NCBI RefSeq assembly: GCF_000242915.1
Contig: NZ_AFRZ01000001.1
Location: 992,001-1,056,000, forward strand
Length of the DNA stretch: 64,000 nt
Origin: Sulfurimonas gotlandica GD1
Lineage (GTDB): Bacteria; Campylobacterota; Campylobacteria; Campylobacterales; Sulfurimonadaceae
Reading direction: 5' to 3'
Part shown: positions 1 through 7,994 of the stretch, in pieces
Numbering within the stretch: position 1 is the stretch's first letter
How the letters are laid out: each line of letters starts with the position of its first letter
Program-made: the position numbers and the translations under genes
Notes under the pieces: generated by a model
Told to the model about the DNA's origin: nothing
Database searches by the model: none
The model's input: the letters and a program-made list of their open reading frames with translations, nothing else

Positions 1-456
1 ATACAGCAAAATGGAGTCTGCTGTCTCTTCTCCGATGCCTAAAACTGAAAGTAGTTCATGTCTAGTTGGAATTCTACCATCAAGTCCTTCAAAAAAAGAG
101 ATAAATTCTAAAATATATTTAGCCTTTTGATTATGATAACCAGATGGTTTCATCGCAAATTTAAACACATTTATATCTAGCTCTTTTATAGCTTCTGGTG
201 TAAGGGCATCTATCTCTTTAAGATTATGAAGAGATTTAACTACTGATGTAAATGTGGTGTTTTGAGTAAGGATAGAGCCTAAGCAGACCTCAAACACTTC
301 ATTTACATCTTGAGGGAAAGAGTAGTCTAGTATATGGTATCCCTTGGAATTTCCATTTTTGGACTCATTTTCTCCATCGTAGTTTGTAAACGGCCACCAA
401 CCTTGAGGTCCATAACTAGAATAAAGTAGTTTATAAATCTCATATATTTTATTCAT
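1..456 (-). CDS. DNA glycosylase of the endonuclease III / 3-methyladenine glycosylase family (C-terminus beyond window edge)
   Basis: A helix-hairpin-helix DNA glycosylase, expected to remove damaged (probably alkylated) bases. The frame opens at ATG 456 and runs off the window edge, so only about 152 N-terminal residues are present. Seen: WWP at residues 20-22, SILTQNT at 61-67, and the hairpin LGIGEETADSILLY at the edge. The WWP plus ILTQNT pattern resembles the MagIII branch known from Helicobacter; the catalytic Asp and any Fe-S cysteines lie outside the window. The start overlaps the end of ogt by 8 nt (an in-frame ATG at 462 would give 14 nt) and has no clear Shine-Dalgarno, which suggests translational coupling with ogt. 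Substrate is inferred. Confidence 0.8.
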   Translation of the reverse strand, partial: MNKIYEIYKLLYSSYGPQGWWPFTNYDGENESKNGNSKGYHILDYSFPQDVNEVFEVCLGSILTQNTTFTSVVKSLHNLKEIDALTPEAIKELDINVFKFAMKPSGYHNQKAKYILEFISFFEGLDGRIPTRHELLSVLGIGEETADSILLY

Positions 457-1003
457 TTTCATCTATTTCGTTCAAAGCTTCGTATGCCAATATTATTTTT
501 TTCCTATCTATTCCCCATCTATAACCACTCATCGCACCGGACTTTGCTATAACTCTATGACATGGGATAAGATAGGCAATGTTGTTTGATCCGATTGCAC
601 TAGCAACTGCCCTAACCGCTTTTGGCTTATTTATTGAGTTTGCAATATCTTGATAAGTTGTCACTGCTGCATCTGGAATGCTTAAAAGTGCTCTCCAGAC
701 ATTTATCTGAAAGTTTGTACCCTTTACAAACATATTTACCTTCGTTTTATGAAGAAATATATTTTTCAGATACTCGTGTACTTTTTCATCATCTCTTACT
801 AGGTAAGCTTTTTGCCATGTTTTTTCTAGCTCGTAAAGTAATTTTTCTTCATCTTCTTCAAAAGCTAAAAAACATACACCTTGCTTAGTGAAGGCCAAAA
901 TAGATCTTCCAAAAGGCGTAAAACCATAACCATAAACTATCTCTAATCTTTTTTCTAGTTTTTTATACTCTTGTGGAGTAATAATATCAAAACTTTTTTT
1001 CAT
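449..1003 (-). CDS. ogt: Methylated-DNA--protein-cysteine S-methyltransferase (Ogt)
   Basis: Suicide repair protein that moves the alkyl group from O6-alkylguanine or O4-alkylthymine onto its own cysteine. The acceptor motif IPCHRVIA is present with Cys at about residue 148, preceded by the DNA-binding stretch around KAVRAVASAIGSN. The usual trailing SGYRWG loop follows. A TTG start at 1015 is possible, but GGAG at 1010-1013 sits 6 nt before ATG 1003, so ATG 1003 (184 aa) is preferred. The gene shares its last bases with a downstream DNA glycosylase, making a two-gene alkylation-repair unit. It is transcribed divergently from the Mla operon. Confidence 0.93.
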   Translation of the reverse strand: MKKSFDIITPQEYKKLEKRLEIVYGYGFTPFGRSILAFTKQGVCFLAFEEDEEKLLYELEKTWQKAYLVRDDEKVHEYLKNIFLHKTKVNMFVKGTNFQINVWRALLSIPDAAVTTYQDIANSINKPKAVRAVASAIGSNNIAYLIPCHRVIAKSGAMSGYRWGIDRKKIILAYEALNEIDENE

Positions 1004-1097
1004 ATCTAGCTCCAACTAAGCTAATTAAAATTAACAAAATTATACCTAACACTAAGGCAAATTATAGGATAATAACGCAAAATTAGGAGTCTGACTA

Positions 1098-1886
1098 GTG
1101 GTTTTAAGATTTATAGAAGGTATTGGCGATAAAACAATCAGCATGATGTCTTCATTCTATGAAGCATTAAGATTTACTTCCCTCTGCTTACTACATATGA
1201 TTCAGCCAAGTAGCTACAATCCTGCAATGAGAATGGTTCTTACAAAACAAATATATTTCACAACAGTTCAGATTATTCCTCTTTTTATGACCATGGCTAT
1301 TCTTTTTGGTTCTGTAATTATTGGAGTTGTCATTGCCCTTGCCACACAGTACAATTTACAAGATGAGATAGGTTCTATTATTATTACTTTTGTAATAGAT
1401 GAGTTTTCCCCATTTTTTACAGCTCTGCTTATATCTCTGCGCTCTGGTGCTGCAGTAAACACCGAGATAGCAGTGATGAATGTGAACAAAGAACTAAACA
1501 CCTTAGAAAAGTATAAAATCGATTTGATTGACTACCTATTTTTACCAAGAATAATTAGTGGCATGATTAGTGCCGTATCACTATCTATATTGTTCGCGGT
1601 GATTATGCTTAGCAGTGGTTATATTTTTACTCTTTTTTATATGAATATGGATTTTCACACATATAAATATATACTTATAAGCGCCATCGAGTTTAAAGAT
1701 CTAGTTGTTTTGCTTATTAAGAGTATGGCTTTTGGATTTGTAACTATGCTTATCCCAATATACAGCGGTCTTAAAACTACTAGTGCTTACACGGCAATTC
1801 CAGTATCTGTTTTAAATGGAATGGTGAAGCTTTTTATCGCATTATTTTTTATCGAGGTGTTATCATTACTACTACAATCACTGTAA
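1098..1886 (+). CDS. MlaE/YrbE-type ABC transporter permease (IamB-like)
   Basis: Inner-membrane permease of the MCE/Mla lipid transport family, likely moving phospholipids between inner and outer membrane. The 262-residue product has about five hydrophobic segments (roughly 55-80, 95-115, 145-175, 195-215, 235-260) and the family core ISLRSGAAVNTEIAVMNV around residue 112-130. The start is GTG at 1098, supported by AGGAG at 1085-1089. It is the first gene of an operon with a degenerate ATPase, an MCE protein and a lipoprotein; Campylobacter iamB-iamA-Cj1648-Cj1649 has the same order. The stop codon region overlaps the coding sequence of the next gene if that gene uses a non-standard start. 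Confidence 0.88.
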   Translation: MVLRFIEGIGDKTISMMSSFYEALRFTSLCLLHMIQPSSYNPAMRMVLTKQIYFTTVQIIPLFMTMAILFGSVIIGVVIALATQYNLQDEIGSIIITFVIDEFSPFFTALLISLRSGAAVNTEIAVMNVNKELNTLEKYKIDLIDYLFLPRIISGMISAVSLSILFAVIMLSSGYIFTLFYMNMDFHTYKYILISAIEFKDLVVLLIKSMAFGFVTMLIPIYSGLKTTSAYTAIPVSVLNGMVKLFIALFFIEVLSLLLQSL

Positions 1887-2338
1887 AACTATTTGATCGG
1901 TACTATGAGATAGGTGATTACCTGATAACAGCAGATGAGCACTCTCTAATCTCTAAAAAAACACCTTTAATATCAAACCTTGATATGCTTGAAAATATTG
2001 CTCTTATAAAAGAGGTACATGAGCATCTACCGACCAAAGAAGCACAAGAGCAAGCTAAAGAGCTTCTTGAAAAGATAGATCTTGGAAATATAGCTTTATA
2101 CAGGTTAAACCAATGTGACTCTTTTGAAATATTTTGCGTATCTCTTATCCGTGCACTGATGACTAAAGAGATGAATGTTATAATAGTTTCACCATTTCAT
2201 CTGGTAGATAACCTAAGAGATATAGATATAATTTTAACAACTATAACGAAATTAGAAACTGAGAAAAATATTTTAATCTTAGATACTATCTCAAACGAAA
2301 CTCACTATAAGGGGTCCTCATGCAATATAGTAAAATGA
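1865..2338 (+). CDS. Degenerate MlaF/IamA-like ABC ATPase subunit lacking nucleotide-binding motifs
   Basis: Occupies the ATPase position of the Mla operon and still aligns with the second half of MlaF: DMLENIALIKEVHEHLP, then AKELLEKIDLG, then LIRALMTKEMNVIIVSPF. However the P-loop is absent, the signature LSGG is replaced by LNQCD, and the Walker B DEPF is SPF with the catalytic Glu missing; no switch His is seen. The frame is open upstream of the first ATG (1985) to beyond 1862, and that upstream part (TITVKLFDRYYEIGDYLI) also resembles MlaF. No ATG, GTG or TTG occurs there; an ATT at 1865 has GAGG 7 nt before it, so I give 1865 as start. The conservative alternative is 1985-2338 (117 aa). 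Confidence 0.6.
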   Translation: MTTTITVKLFDRYYEIGDYLITADEHSLISKKTPLISNLDMLENIALIKEVHEHLPTKEAQEQAKELLEKIDLGNIALYRLNQCDSFEIFCVSLIRALMTKEMNVIIVSPFHLVDNLRDIDIILTTITKLETEKNILILDTISNETHYKGSSCNIVK

Positions 2339-3255
2339 AACTTGCAGTAGGTATTTTTGTAATTTCACTTTTCATAACTATAATCACATTTCTTTACCTT
2401 GTCCTTGAAGATAAAGGAACATTTAACAAAAGATATAACTATCACTTCACAACAGATAGTGCTTCATTTTTCAGTGTTGGAATGCCTTTGAAATTTTCCG
2501 GTTTTGATATTGGTGTTATTGATAATATTTCACTAAACGATGACGGCACAGTTTACATGACCTTTTCAGTAGATGAGCACAATAGAAGATGGATGACTGA
2601 TGGAACAGTTTTAATGATCATAAAACCGCTTATAGGTTCGGCTCACATCGAAGTCTACTCCGTAATTGACAATGAAGTACTTGAAGCTGATGCAGAACTG
2701 CAGATGCTTCAAAATGATGATATTAACGATATGATTTCTAAGCTTGAACCTGCCGTAAATAAAATCATTAGCATTATAAATAATATAGATGCCATTACTG
2801 CTTATATTGCAAAAGACGATTCAGACCTCATGCTAACTTTGCAAAATATCAAAAAATTTACAGCTGATTTATCAAATAGCGATTCACTTCTAACCAGCAT
2901 TACAGGGGACAAGAAATCTACACAAAGTATAATAGCTTCACTGAACAAAACTACAGAGATAATGAAAGAACTTCAGAAGATAAGTAAAGATATCAGTAAA
3001 ACAACATCTACTCTTGATTCAAGTATTGTTACACCTGCCTCTTCAGCCATAAAAGAGCTTGATAAAATCATGAAAGATGTTAAACAAAAACTTGACGCTT
3101 TAGATGGCACCGTTAAGGCTGTTGGAACTTATGATAAAGACTTAGTTGATTTAAAAGAACAGATATCTGTAAGTGTTCAAAAATCTAATCAGATTATGGA
3201 CAAGGTAGATGCTCTGATGCAAGATGAACAAAAGCAGGAGGTAACTCTACCATGA
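2320..3255 (+). CDS. MCE-domain (MlaD-like) periplasmic substrate-binding protein
   Basis: Single-span inner-membrane protein whose periplasmic MCE domain would form a hexameric ring carrying lipids for the Mla transporter. Seen: a transmembrane anchor at about residues 9-28, an MCE domain at about 38-118 containing VGMPLKFSGFDIGVIDNISL, and a long helical C-terminal region (about 135-305) rich in Lys, Asp and Ser, as in other MlaD/PqiB relatives. AAGGGG before ATG 2320 supports this start. It overlaps the preceding ATPase gene by 19 nt and the next lipoprotein gene by 4 nt, so the operon is tightly coupled. Confidence 0.88.
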   Translation: MQYSKMKLAVGIFVISLFITIITFLYLVLEDKGTFNKRYNYHFTTDSASFFSVGMPLKFSGFDIGVIDNISLNDDGTVYMTFSVDEHNRRWMTDGTVLMIIKPLIGSAHIEVYSVIDNEVLEADAELQMLQNDDINDMISKLEPAVNKIISIINNIDAITAYIAKDDSDLMLTLQNIKKFTADLSNSDSLLTSITGDKKSTQSIIASLNKTTEIMKELQKISKDISKTTSTLDSSIVTPASSAIKELDKIMKDVKQKLDALDGTVKAVGTYDKDLVDLKEQISVSVQKSNQIMDKVDALMQDEQKQEVTLP

Positions 3256-3911
3256 TAAGAATAACTATTTTATCTCTTAGTTTACTGTTTTTATCTGCTT
3301 GTTCATTTAAGTCTCCACCAAACCAGTGGCAGTACAAAAGTACAGCTGCATTTGACTCTTATACAAAGAACTTTCTAAGCTCAAACGATTCGTTAGCAAG
3401 AAATGATTTAAATAGGGCCATAGAGCATGCGAAACAAAGCGCAGACTTAACAATGCTTGCTCGTGTATACTTAGGAAAATGTGCTCTGAATATCAGCGTT
3501 GGCGTAAAAGACAGTTGCCAAGAGTATCAGAATATTTCTACTCTTGTAGATGATAAATCACTATATGCTTACTATAGTTTTATTACACTTATGCCAAATG
3601 CTTCGCTAGTAGATCTAAATGCTCAATATAAAGATTTTGCATTGCATCTGAATAAAAAAGATTTTACTAAAGCCAATAATGAACTATTGAAAATCTCTAA
3701 ACATACTTCTAAACTTTTGTGTGCTTCGCTAATGAAAGAAAAACTTAGTAACACAACAAGAGATGAAATGATAAAAACAGCATCTTTTTACGGCTATAAA
3801 AAAAGTGTACTCTTTTGGTTAAATGAACTAAAAACAAATACAACAGATGAAGAGACACGTAAAAATATATCTAAAAAAATGTTTATATTGGAATCAAAGG
3901 ATGAAAAATAA
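3252..3911 (+). CDS. Putative lipoprotein at the end of the Mla/MCE operon
   Basis: A 219-residue protein with a lipoprotein signal: basic N-terminus, hydrophobic stretch and lipobox LSAC with the modified Cys at residue 16. After it comes an alpha-helical sequence reading like tandem helix pairs (DLNRAIEHAKQSADLTMLARVYLGKCAL), but no catalytic motif. Position and size match the lipoprotein that follows the MCE gene in Campylobacter (Cj1649-like). It overlaps the MCE gene by 4 nt. A role as outer-membrane partner of the lipid transporter is inferred from context; I do not recognise a defined family. Confidence 0.72.
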   Translation: MIRITILSLSLLFLSACSFKSPPNQWQYKSTAAFDSYTKNFLSSNDSLARNDLNRAIEHAKQSADLTMLARVYLGKCALNISVGVKDSCQEYQNISTLVDDKSLYAYYSFITLMPNASLVDLNAQYKDFALHLNKKDFTKANNELLKISKHTSKLLCASLMKEKLSNTTRDEMIKTASFYGYKKSVLFWLNELKTNTTDEETRKNISKKMFILESKDEK

Positions 3912-4108
3912 TCAATCCCAAGGAGAATGGGATTGAAGCATGGGCTTAGAGTCAAGTTAAGACCATACATGGAGAATCGTAAAAGTATTATATATCTTAA
4001 TAGTTACTAAAGTGTTAACAAAGTCTTATCTCTTTTTAGATAACATTGCTTATATTAAAAAAAAGCAAAAAAATCTTTAAAGAAAAAACAATAATTGAGG
4101 AAATAAAT
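3912..4108 (+). other. Structured leader-like region with hairpin and a 27-codon reading frame
   Basis: Gene-free stretch between the Mla operon and the chorismate mutase-like gene. A perfect 9-bp hairpin (3912-3920 with 3928-3936) presents the loop AGGAGAA; no T-run follows, so it is not a standard terminator. An ATG at 3927 inside the hairpin opens a 27-codon basic frame ending at 4010, but the AGGAG is only 1-2 nt from that ATG, so translation is doubtful. A second GGAGAAT occurs at 3971-3977. A 6-bp hairpin (4026-4031 with 4038-4043) lies further on. Function unknown. Confidence 0.35.
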
Positions 4109-4402
4109 ATGATTAAATGTAATTCACTAGAAGAAGTTAGAACAGAAATAGACATGCTAGACGATAAAATCGTAGAGTTAATATCAGAGCGTAGCCATTT
4201 GATTCGTCAGGCTGCTGCATTTAAAGAGAGTGTTGATGAAGTTAAAGCAGAAGATCGTATAGATTTTATATTGCAAAAAGTTCGTCACAAGGCAATACAA
4301 TTAGATGTATCTCCAAATATGATTTCTGATCTTTTCACTATTATGATTAATGAAATGGTAGAAACAGAAATATCAGAATTTAGAAATAAACAAACATTTT
4401 AA
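4109..4402 (+). CDS. Chorismate mutase-like protein (AroQ fold)
   Basis: A 97-residue all-helical protein of the AroQ/PchB superfamily, expected to convert chorismate to prephenate or act as a related lyase. The family pattern is visible: an Arg in EEVRTEIDMLDDKIVELI (N-terminal helix), SERSHLIRQAAAFK giving the second Arg and the Lys, then AEDRIDFIL giving the third Arg, and a C-terminal ETEIS helix. ATG 4109 is chosen because GAGG lies 8 nt upstream; a longer frame from 4046 adds a poor, lysine-rich extension. It stands alone rather than fused to prephenate dehydratase (PheA). Substrate specificity cannot be told from sequence. Confidence 0.75.
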   Translation: MIKCNSLEEVRTEIDMLDDKIVELISERSHLIRQAAAFKESVDEVKAEDRIDFILQKVRHKAIQLDVSPNMISDLFTIMINEMVETEISEFRNKQTF

Positions 4403-4410
4403 AGATTAGC

Positions 4411-5292
4411 ATGAAATACCTTTTATTACTTAGCTTAGGCTTTTTCACACTTCTTGCATCTGATGCTTTTATAACTCCAAGCGAGCTTAAAAACTCACTT
4501 AAAGATAAAAACATCATTATCATCGATGTAGCTGATGACACTATATATAAGACTAGTCACATCAAAGGAGCAATTAACTCTGATGTAACTAAGTTTATAA
4601 ATCAAGATCCTCAAAATATATACTCTCTTATGAACTCACCAGAAATAATCCAAAAGGAATTAAGATTACTTGGGATTAATCAAGACTCAAAAGTAATTAT
4701 ATATTCTCACAATACAAATAAAGGTGTACTACATTCTAGCTATTTAGCGTTTATACTGCTTTTTAGTGGCTTTGACAATATAACTATCTTAGATGGTGGC
4801 TACATGGCTTGGATATTTGAACATGAACTACTAACATCTTCAATAGTTCCAGATGCTAAAGATATTGGAAATATCGTTGTAAAACCAAATAAATATCTTT
4901 TAGTATCTCGTGACAAAGTGCAAGATAATCTTGCTTCAACTTTAATGCTGGATGCAAGATCTTCTCAAATGTACTATGGGACTGAGCGCTCTGAAAAAGT
5001 TGCTTCTATCGGTCATATTTCATATTCTAAAAGTAGTTTTTATAAAGATAAGTTTTTAAGAGATGGTCTTTTAAGAGATCAAAGTGAGTTAGATGAGATT
5101 TATATATATGGATATGGGCTTAAAAGCAGTGATCATGTAATAGTTTATGCTGATAATGCTTTAAATGCAAGTATGGAGTTTTATATATTGTATAAACATA
5201 TGGGATTTAAAAATACAAAATTATATGAAGCTTCTCTTTTAGAGTGGGGAAATGCTTTGAATTTACCTATGACAAGGTTTAAGTGGGAGTAG
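4411..5292 (+). CDS. Exported tandem-rhodanese protein without active-site cysteine
   Basis: A 293-residue protein with a signal peptide (hydrophobic residues 3-16, ending near LASDAF) and two rhodanese-like halves (about 20-145 and 160-290), the arrangement of thiosulfate and mercaptopyruvate sulfurtransferases. Landmarks include VIIYSHNT and TILDGGYMAWI in the first half, LDARSSQMYYG and VIVYADNALNAS in the second. The loop that should carry the catalytic Cys reads ADNALNAS, and there is no cysteine in the whole protein, so sulfur transfer by the standard mechanism is impossible. It lies 8 nt after the chorismate mutase-like gene. A binding or structural role is likely but unknown. Confidence 0.78.
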   Translation: MKYLLLLSLGFFTLLASDAFITPSELKNSLKDKNIIIIDVADDTIYKTSHIKGAINSDVTKFINQDPQNIYSLMNSPEIIQKELRLLGINQDSKVIIYSHNTNKGVLHSSYLAFILLFSGFDNITILDGGYMAWIFEHELLTSSIVPDAKDIGNIVVKPNKYLLVSRDKVQDNLASTLMLDARSSQMYYGTERSEKVASIGHISYSKSSFYKDKFLRDGLLRDQSELDEIYIYGYGLKSSDHVIVYADNALNASMEFYILYKHMGFKNTKLYEASLLEWGNALNLPMTRFKWE

Positions 5293-5323
5293 AGGTTTGT
5301 CGGCATCTAATGCCAAAACCTCT
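5291..5323. terminator. Bidirectional hairpin between convergent genes
   Basis: Stem AGAGGTTT (5291-5298) pairs with AAACCTCT (5316-5323), and an inner stem GGCAT/ATGCC (5302-5306 with 5310-5314) continues it. T-rich sequence follows on the plus strand. It separates the rhodanese gene from the end of the large ribosomal operon and fits termination of both. Confidence 0.7.
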
Positions 5324-5328
5324 TCTCT

Positions 5329-5547
5329 TTATTTGTAACGATATGTGATACGTCCCTTATCAAGACTATATGGTGTTAGCTCTAATTTAACTTTATCACC
5401 TGGAAGTATTTTAATATAGTGCATACGCATTTTTCCTGCAATATGACATAAAATAATATGTCCATTTTCTAATTCAACACGAAATGTTGCGTTTGGCAAA
5501 GCCTCTATAATCTTGCCATCTACTTCGATAACATCTGATTTAGCCAT
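5329..5547 (-). CDS. infA: Translation initiation factor IF-1
   Basis: Small S1-fold (OB) protein that binds the A site of the 30S subunit during initiation together with IF-2 and IF-3. The 72 residues are the standard length, with the typical opening [19 protein letters not shown] and the core [20 protein letters not shown], then [13 protein letters not shown]. It is the last gene of the S10-spc-secY-map operon, 18 nt after map. A hairpin follows directly, so rpmJ, rpsM, rpsK, rpsD, rpoA and rplQ, which often continue this cluster, are not adjacent here. Confidence 0.97.
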   Translation of the reverse strand: MAKSDVIEVDGKIIEALPNATFRVELENGHIILCHIAGKMRMHYIKILPGDKVKLELTPYSLDKGRITYRYK

Positions 5548-5565
5548 TTTAATCCTTCTTCTTCT

Positions 5566-6324
5566 CTAAGCTTGAGATAAAATTTCAGCTTTACCGTTGA
5601 TAACTGCAACAGTATGCTCATAGTGTGAACCGCGTAAATTATCGGCACTAACAACATCCCACTTATTTTCTAAAATAATTGGTTTAGACTCTTTTTGACA
5701 AATCATTGGTTCAAGACAAAAAACCATTCCGTTTTTTATTTTTGGTCCTGATTTTGGATCTTTGCCATCAAGGTAATTTGGTATTTCAGGCTCTTCATGA
5801 GGCTTCTTACCAATTCCATGTCCACAAAAATTGTGCAGAGGAACAAAACCTCTACCTATAATAAACTCTTCCATAATAAGAGATAACTCTTTAAATCTCA
5901 TTCCCTCTTTTATCTCGCCAATAGCATGATATAAAGTATCTTTAGCACACGCTATTAACTCTTCATCTAGCTTTTGAACTTGACCTACAGGAACTGTGAT
6001 TGCAGCATCTCCAAACCAACCATCAAGCTCAGTCCCAATATCATAACCAATCACATCACCCTCTTGGAGCTTGTAATCTGTTGGTATACCATGGATAATA
6101 ACTTGATTAAGTGAAGTACATACTGCATTAGGAAAGCCGTAGAGACCTTTAAAAGATGGCTTAGCACCATGAGAGCGGATATAATCCTCAGCCATAGCAT
6201 CTAGTTCTTTTAAAGAAATCCCTACTTTTGTATTTTGAGCAAGAAGGTCTAACGCACCACCAACAATTTTGTTAGCAGCACGCAGTTTCTCAATTTCTTG
6301 AGGTTTTCTAAGCGCAATGGCCAT
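5566..6324 (-). CDS. map: Methionine aminopeptidase, type I
   Basis: Removes the initiator methionine from nascent proteins in the cytosol. The 252-residue length is typical for the bacterial type I enzyme. Metal-ligand segments are visible: the two Asp in GYDIGTELDGWFGDAA, the His in NFCGHGIG, the Glu in CLEPMI and the final Glu in SHYEHTVAV. It follows secY by 3 nt and precedes infA, the usual order in this part of the spc operon. ATG 6324 is the only sensible start. Confidence 0.96.
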   Translation of the reverse strand: MAIALRKPQEIEKLRAANKIVGGALDLLAQNTKVGISLKELDAMAEDYIRSHGAKPSFKGLYGFPNAVCTSLNQVIIHGIPTDYKLQEGDVIGYDIGTELDGWFGDAAITVPVGQVQKLDEELIACAKDTLYHAIGEIKEGMRFKELSLIMEEFIIGRGFVPLHNFCGHGIGKKPHEEPEIPNYLDGKDPKSGPKIKNGMVFCLEPMICQKESKPIILENKWDVVSADNLRGSHYEHTVAVINGKAEILSQA

Positions 6325-6327
6325 TAT

Positions 6328-7590
6328 TTATAAACCAACAGCACTTAGTGTCTCATATTTACTCATGTAAACTTGAGCCTCAATTTTTCTCATAGTATCT
6401 AGAGCAACTTGAACAACGATCAGAACCGCTGTTCCACCAAAGAAGAAAGGTACACCCATCCCCTTGATAATCATAAATGGCAAAGTCGCAACAAGACCAA
6501 GATATAAAGCACCTGTAAAAGTTAATCTACTTGCAGTTTCATTTAAAAACTCCATTGTAGCATTACCAGTACGGATACCTGGGATAAATCCACCTTGTCT
6601 TTTTAGATTATCAGCAATATCTTTTGCGTTAAATGTAATCGAAGCATAAAAGAATGCAAAGAAAACAACAAAAGCAAATGTTAAAAAGTTAAAAAAGTAA
6701 CTATTCGGATTTAACAAGTCAGCGATTCCCTGAATAGTAGGGTTAGTACTACTTGATAAAACTGTCATTGGAAACATTAAGATCGCAGAAGCGAAAATTA
6801 CTGGAATAACACCAGCTAAGTTAACTTTGATAGGAATATAGTTCATTACTCTTTTGTTTTGATTTTGCATCATAACTTTTTTAGCGTATGTAACAGGCAC
6901 ACGACGCTCACCAAGTTCAACGTAAATAATAATTGCGACAGTACTTAATATAAGAGCAAGAATAGCAATTACAGTTAAGAAACTCATAGCACCCGTATTT
7001 ACCATTGTAATAGTTTGACCTATTGCACCTGGAATAGCAGAAACGATACCAGCAAAGATAATAAGAGAGATACCATTACCAATACCACTCTGAGTAATCT
7101 GCTCACCAATCCACATTAGTAACATAGTTCCAGCTAGCATTGAAACTGCAGAAAGTATGATAAATGTATTGTGATCAGCCAAAATTGCACTATTGCCATT
7201 TGGACCAGTTAAACTTTGAAGTCCTACACTAATACCGATTGCTTGAATAATAGTTATTACAATAGTCGCATAACGAATAATTTGCATATACTTAACCATA
7301 CCGTCACGTTCTTTTTTCATTTGACCTAAAGGAGCGAAAGTAGCAGCTAGTAGTTCCATGATGATTGAAGCAGTGATGTAAGGCATAATACCAAGAGCGA
7401 TAATAGACATTCTCTCAACAGCATTTCCACTAAACATATTAAATAAACCTAGTGCATCGGCTTGGTGTGAATCGAAGAATGAAGCAATAACAGCAGTATC
7501 TACGCCTGGTACTGGCACATAAGCCAGTAGGCGGTAGATGAATAAAAACCCGATAGTAATAAGTATCTTATTAACTAGATTTTTATTCAC
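6328..7590 (-). CDS. secY: Preprotein translocase subunit SecY
   Basis: Central pore subunit of the Sec translocon in the inner membrane. The 420-residue product has ten hydrophobic segments and family landmarks: the N-terminal VNKILITIGFLFIYRL, the plug-containing ALGLFNMFSGNAVERMSI, GIGNGISLIIFAGIVS and the cytosolic loop YVELGERRVPVTYAKKV. It follows rplO by 2 nt and precedes map by 3 nt inside the spc operon, so it is co-expressed with ribosomal proteins. Length and motifs are complete. Confidence 0.97.
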   Translation of the reverse strand: MNKNLVNKILITIGFLFIYRLLAYVPVPGVDTAVIASFFDSHQADALGLFNMFSGNAVERMSIIALGIMPYITASIIMELLAATFAPLGQMKKERDGMVKYMQIIRYATIVITIIQAIGISVGLQSLTGPNGNSAILADHNTFIILSAVSMLAGTMLLMWIGEQITQSGIGNGISLIIFAGIVSAIPGAIGQTITMVNTGAMSFLTVIAILALILSTVAIIIYVELGERRVPVTYAKKVMMQNQNKRVMNYIPIKVNLAGVIPVIFASAILMFPMTVLSSSTNPTIQGIADLLNPNSYFFNFLTFAFVVFFAFFYASITFNAKDIADNLKRQGGFIPGIRTGNATMEFLNETASRLTFTGALYLGLVATLPFMIIKGMGVPFFFGGTAVLIVVQVALDTMRKIEAQVYMSKYETLSAVGL

Positions 7591-7592
7591 GA

Positions 7593-7991
7593 CTATTTAC
7601 CTGTTGTAGTAACGTTGTCGTCTTTAATTTTTGATGCTAGATCTTTAGCAGATGCACCAACTAATTTAATTTTAGAAACAGAAGCACTAATTTTATGAAC
7701 ACCACGGATAGATTCCACAGTTATTTCAGCTAATTCAGTAATTGCTACAATTTTCTCAACATTAATTACATAAGGTTTCACATTACGAGAAAAGAATCCA
7801 ATTTTAGGAAGTCTTTTTGAAAGTGGCTGTTGTCCACCCTCAAAGTTTCTTTTTCTCTTGTAACCTGAACGAGATTTCTGACCTTTTTGACCACGTGCTG
7901 CAGTCTTACCAGTTCCAGAACCTTGTCCACGACCAACTCTTTTACGGTTCTTTGTTGAACCTTCTGCTGGTGATAAATTTTCAATACCCAT
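7593..7991 (-). CDS. rplO: 50S ribosomal protein L15
   Basis: Late-assembling large-subunit protein. The N-terminal basic glycine-rich region [20 protein letters not shown] and the core [17 protein letters not shown] identify it; 132 residues is normal for this group. It lies directly after rpsE with a 3-nt gap: the rpmD gene (L30) found between them in many bacteria is missing, as is usual in Campylobacterota. secY follows after 2 nt. Confidence 0.97.
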   Translation of the reverse strand: MGIENLSPAEGSTKNRKRVGRGQGSGTGKTAARGQKGQKSRSGYKRKRNFEGGQQPLSKRLPKIGFFSRNVKPYVINVEKIVAITELAEITVESIRGVHKISASVSKIKLVGASAKDLASKIKDDNVTTTGK

Positions 7992-7994
7992 TCT

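Noticed and set aside
7778-7984. A second minus-strand frame inside rplO
   Set aside because: Alternative frame of an intact ribosomal gene.
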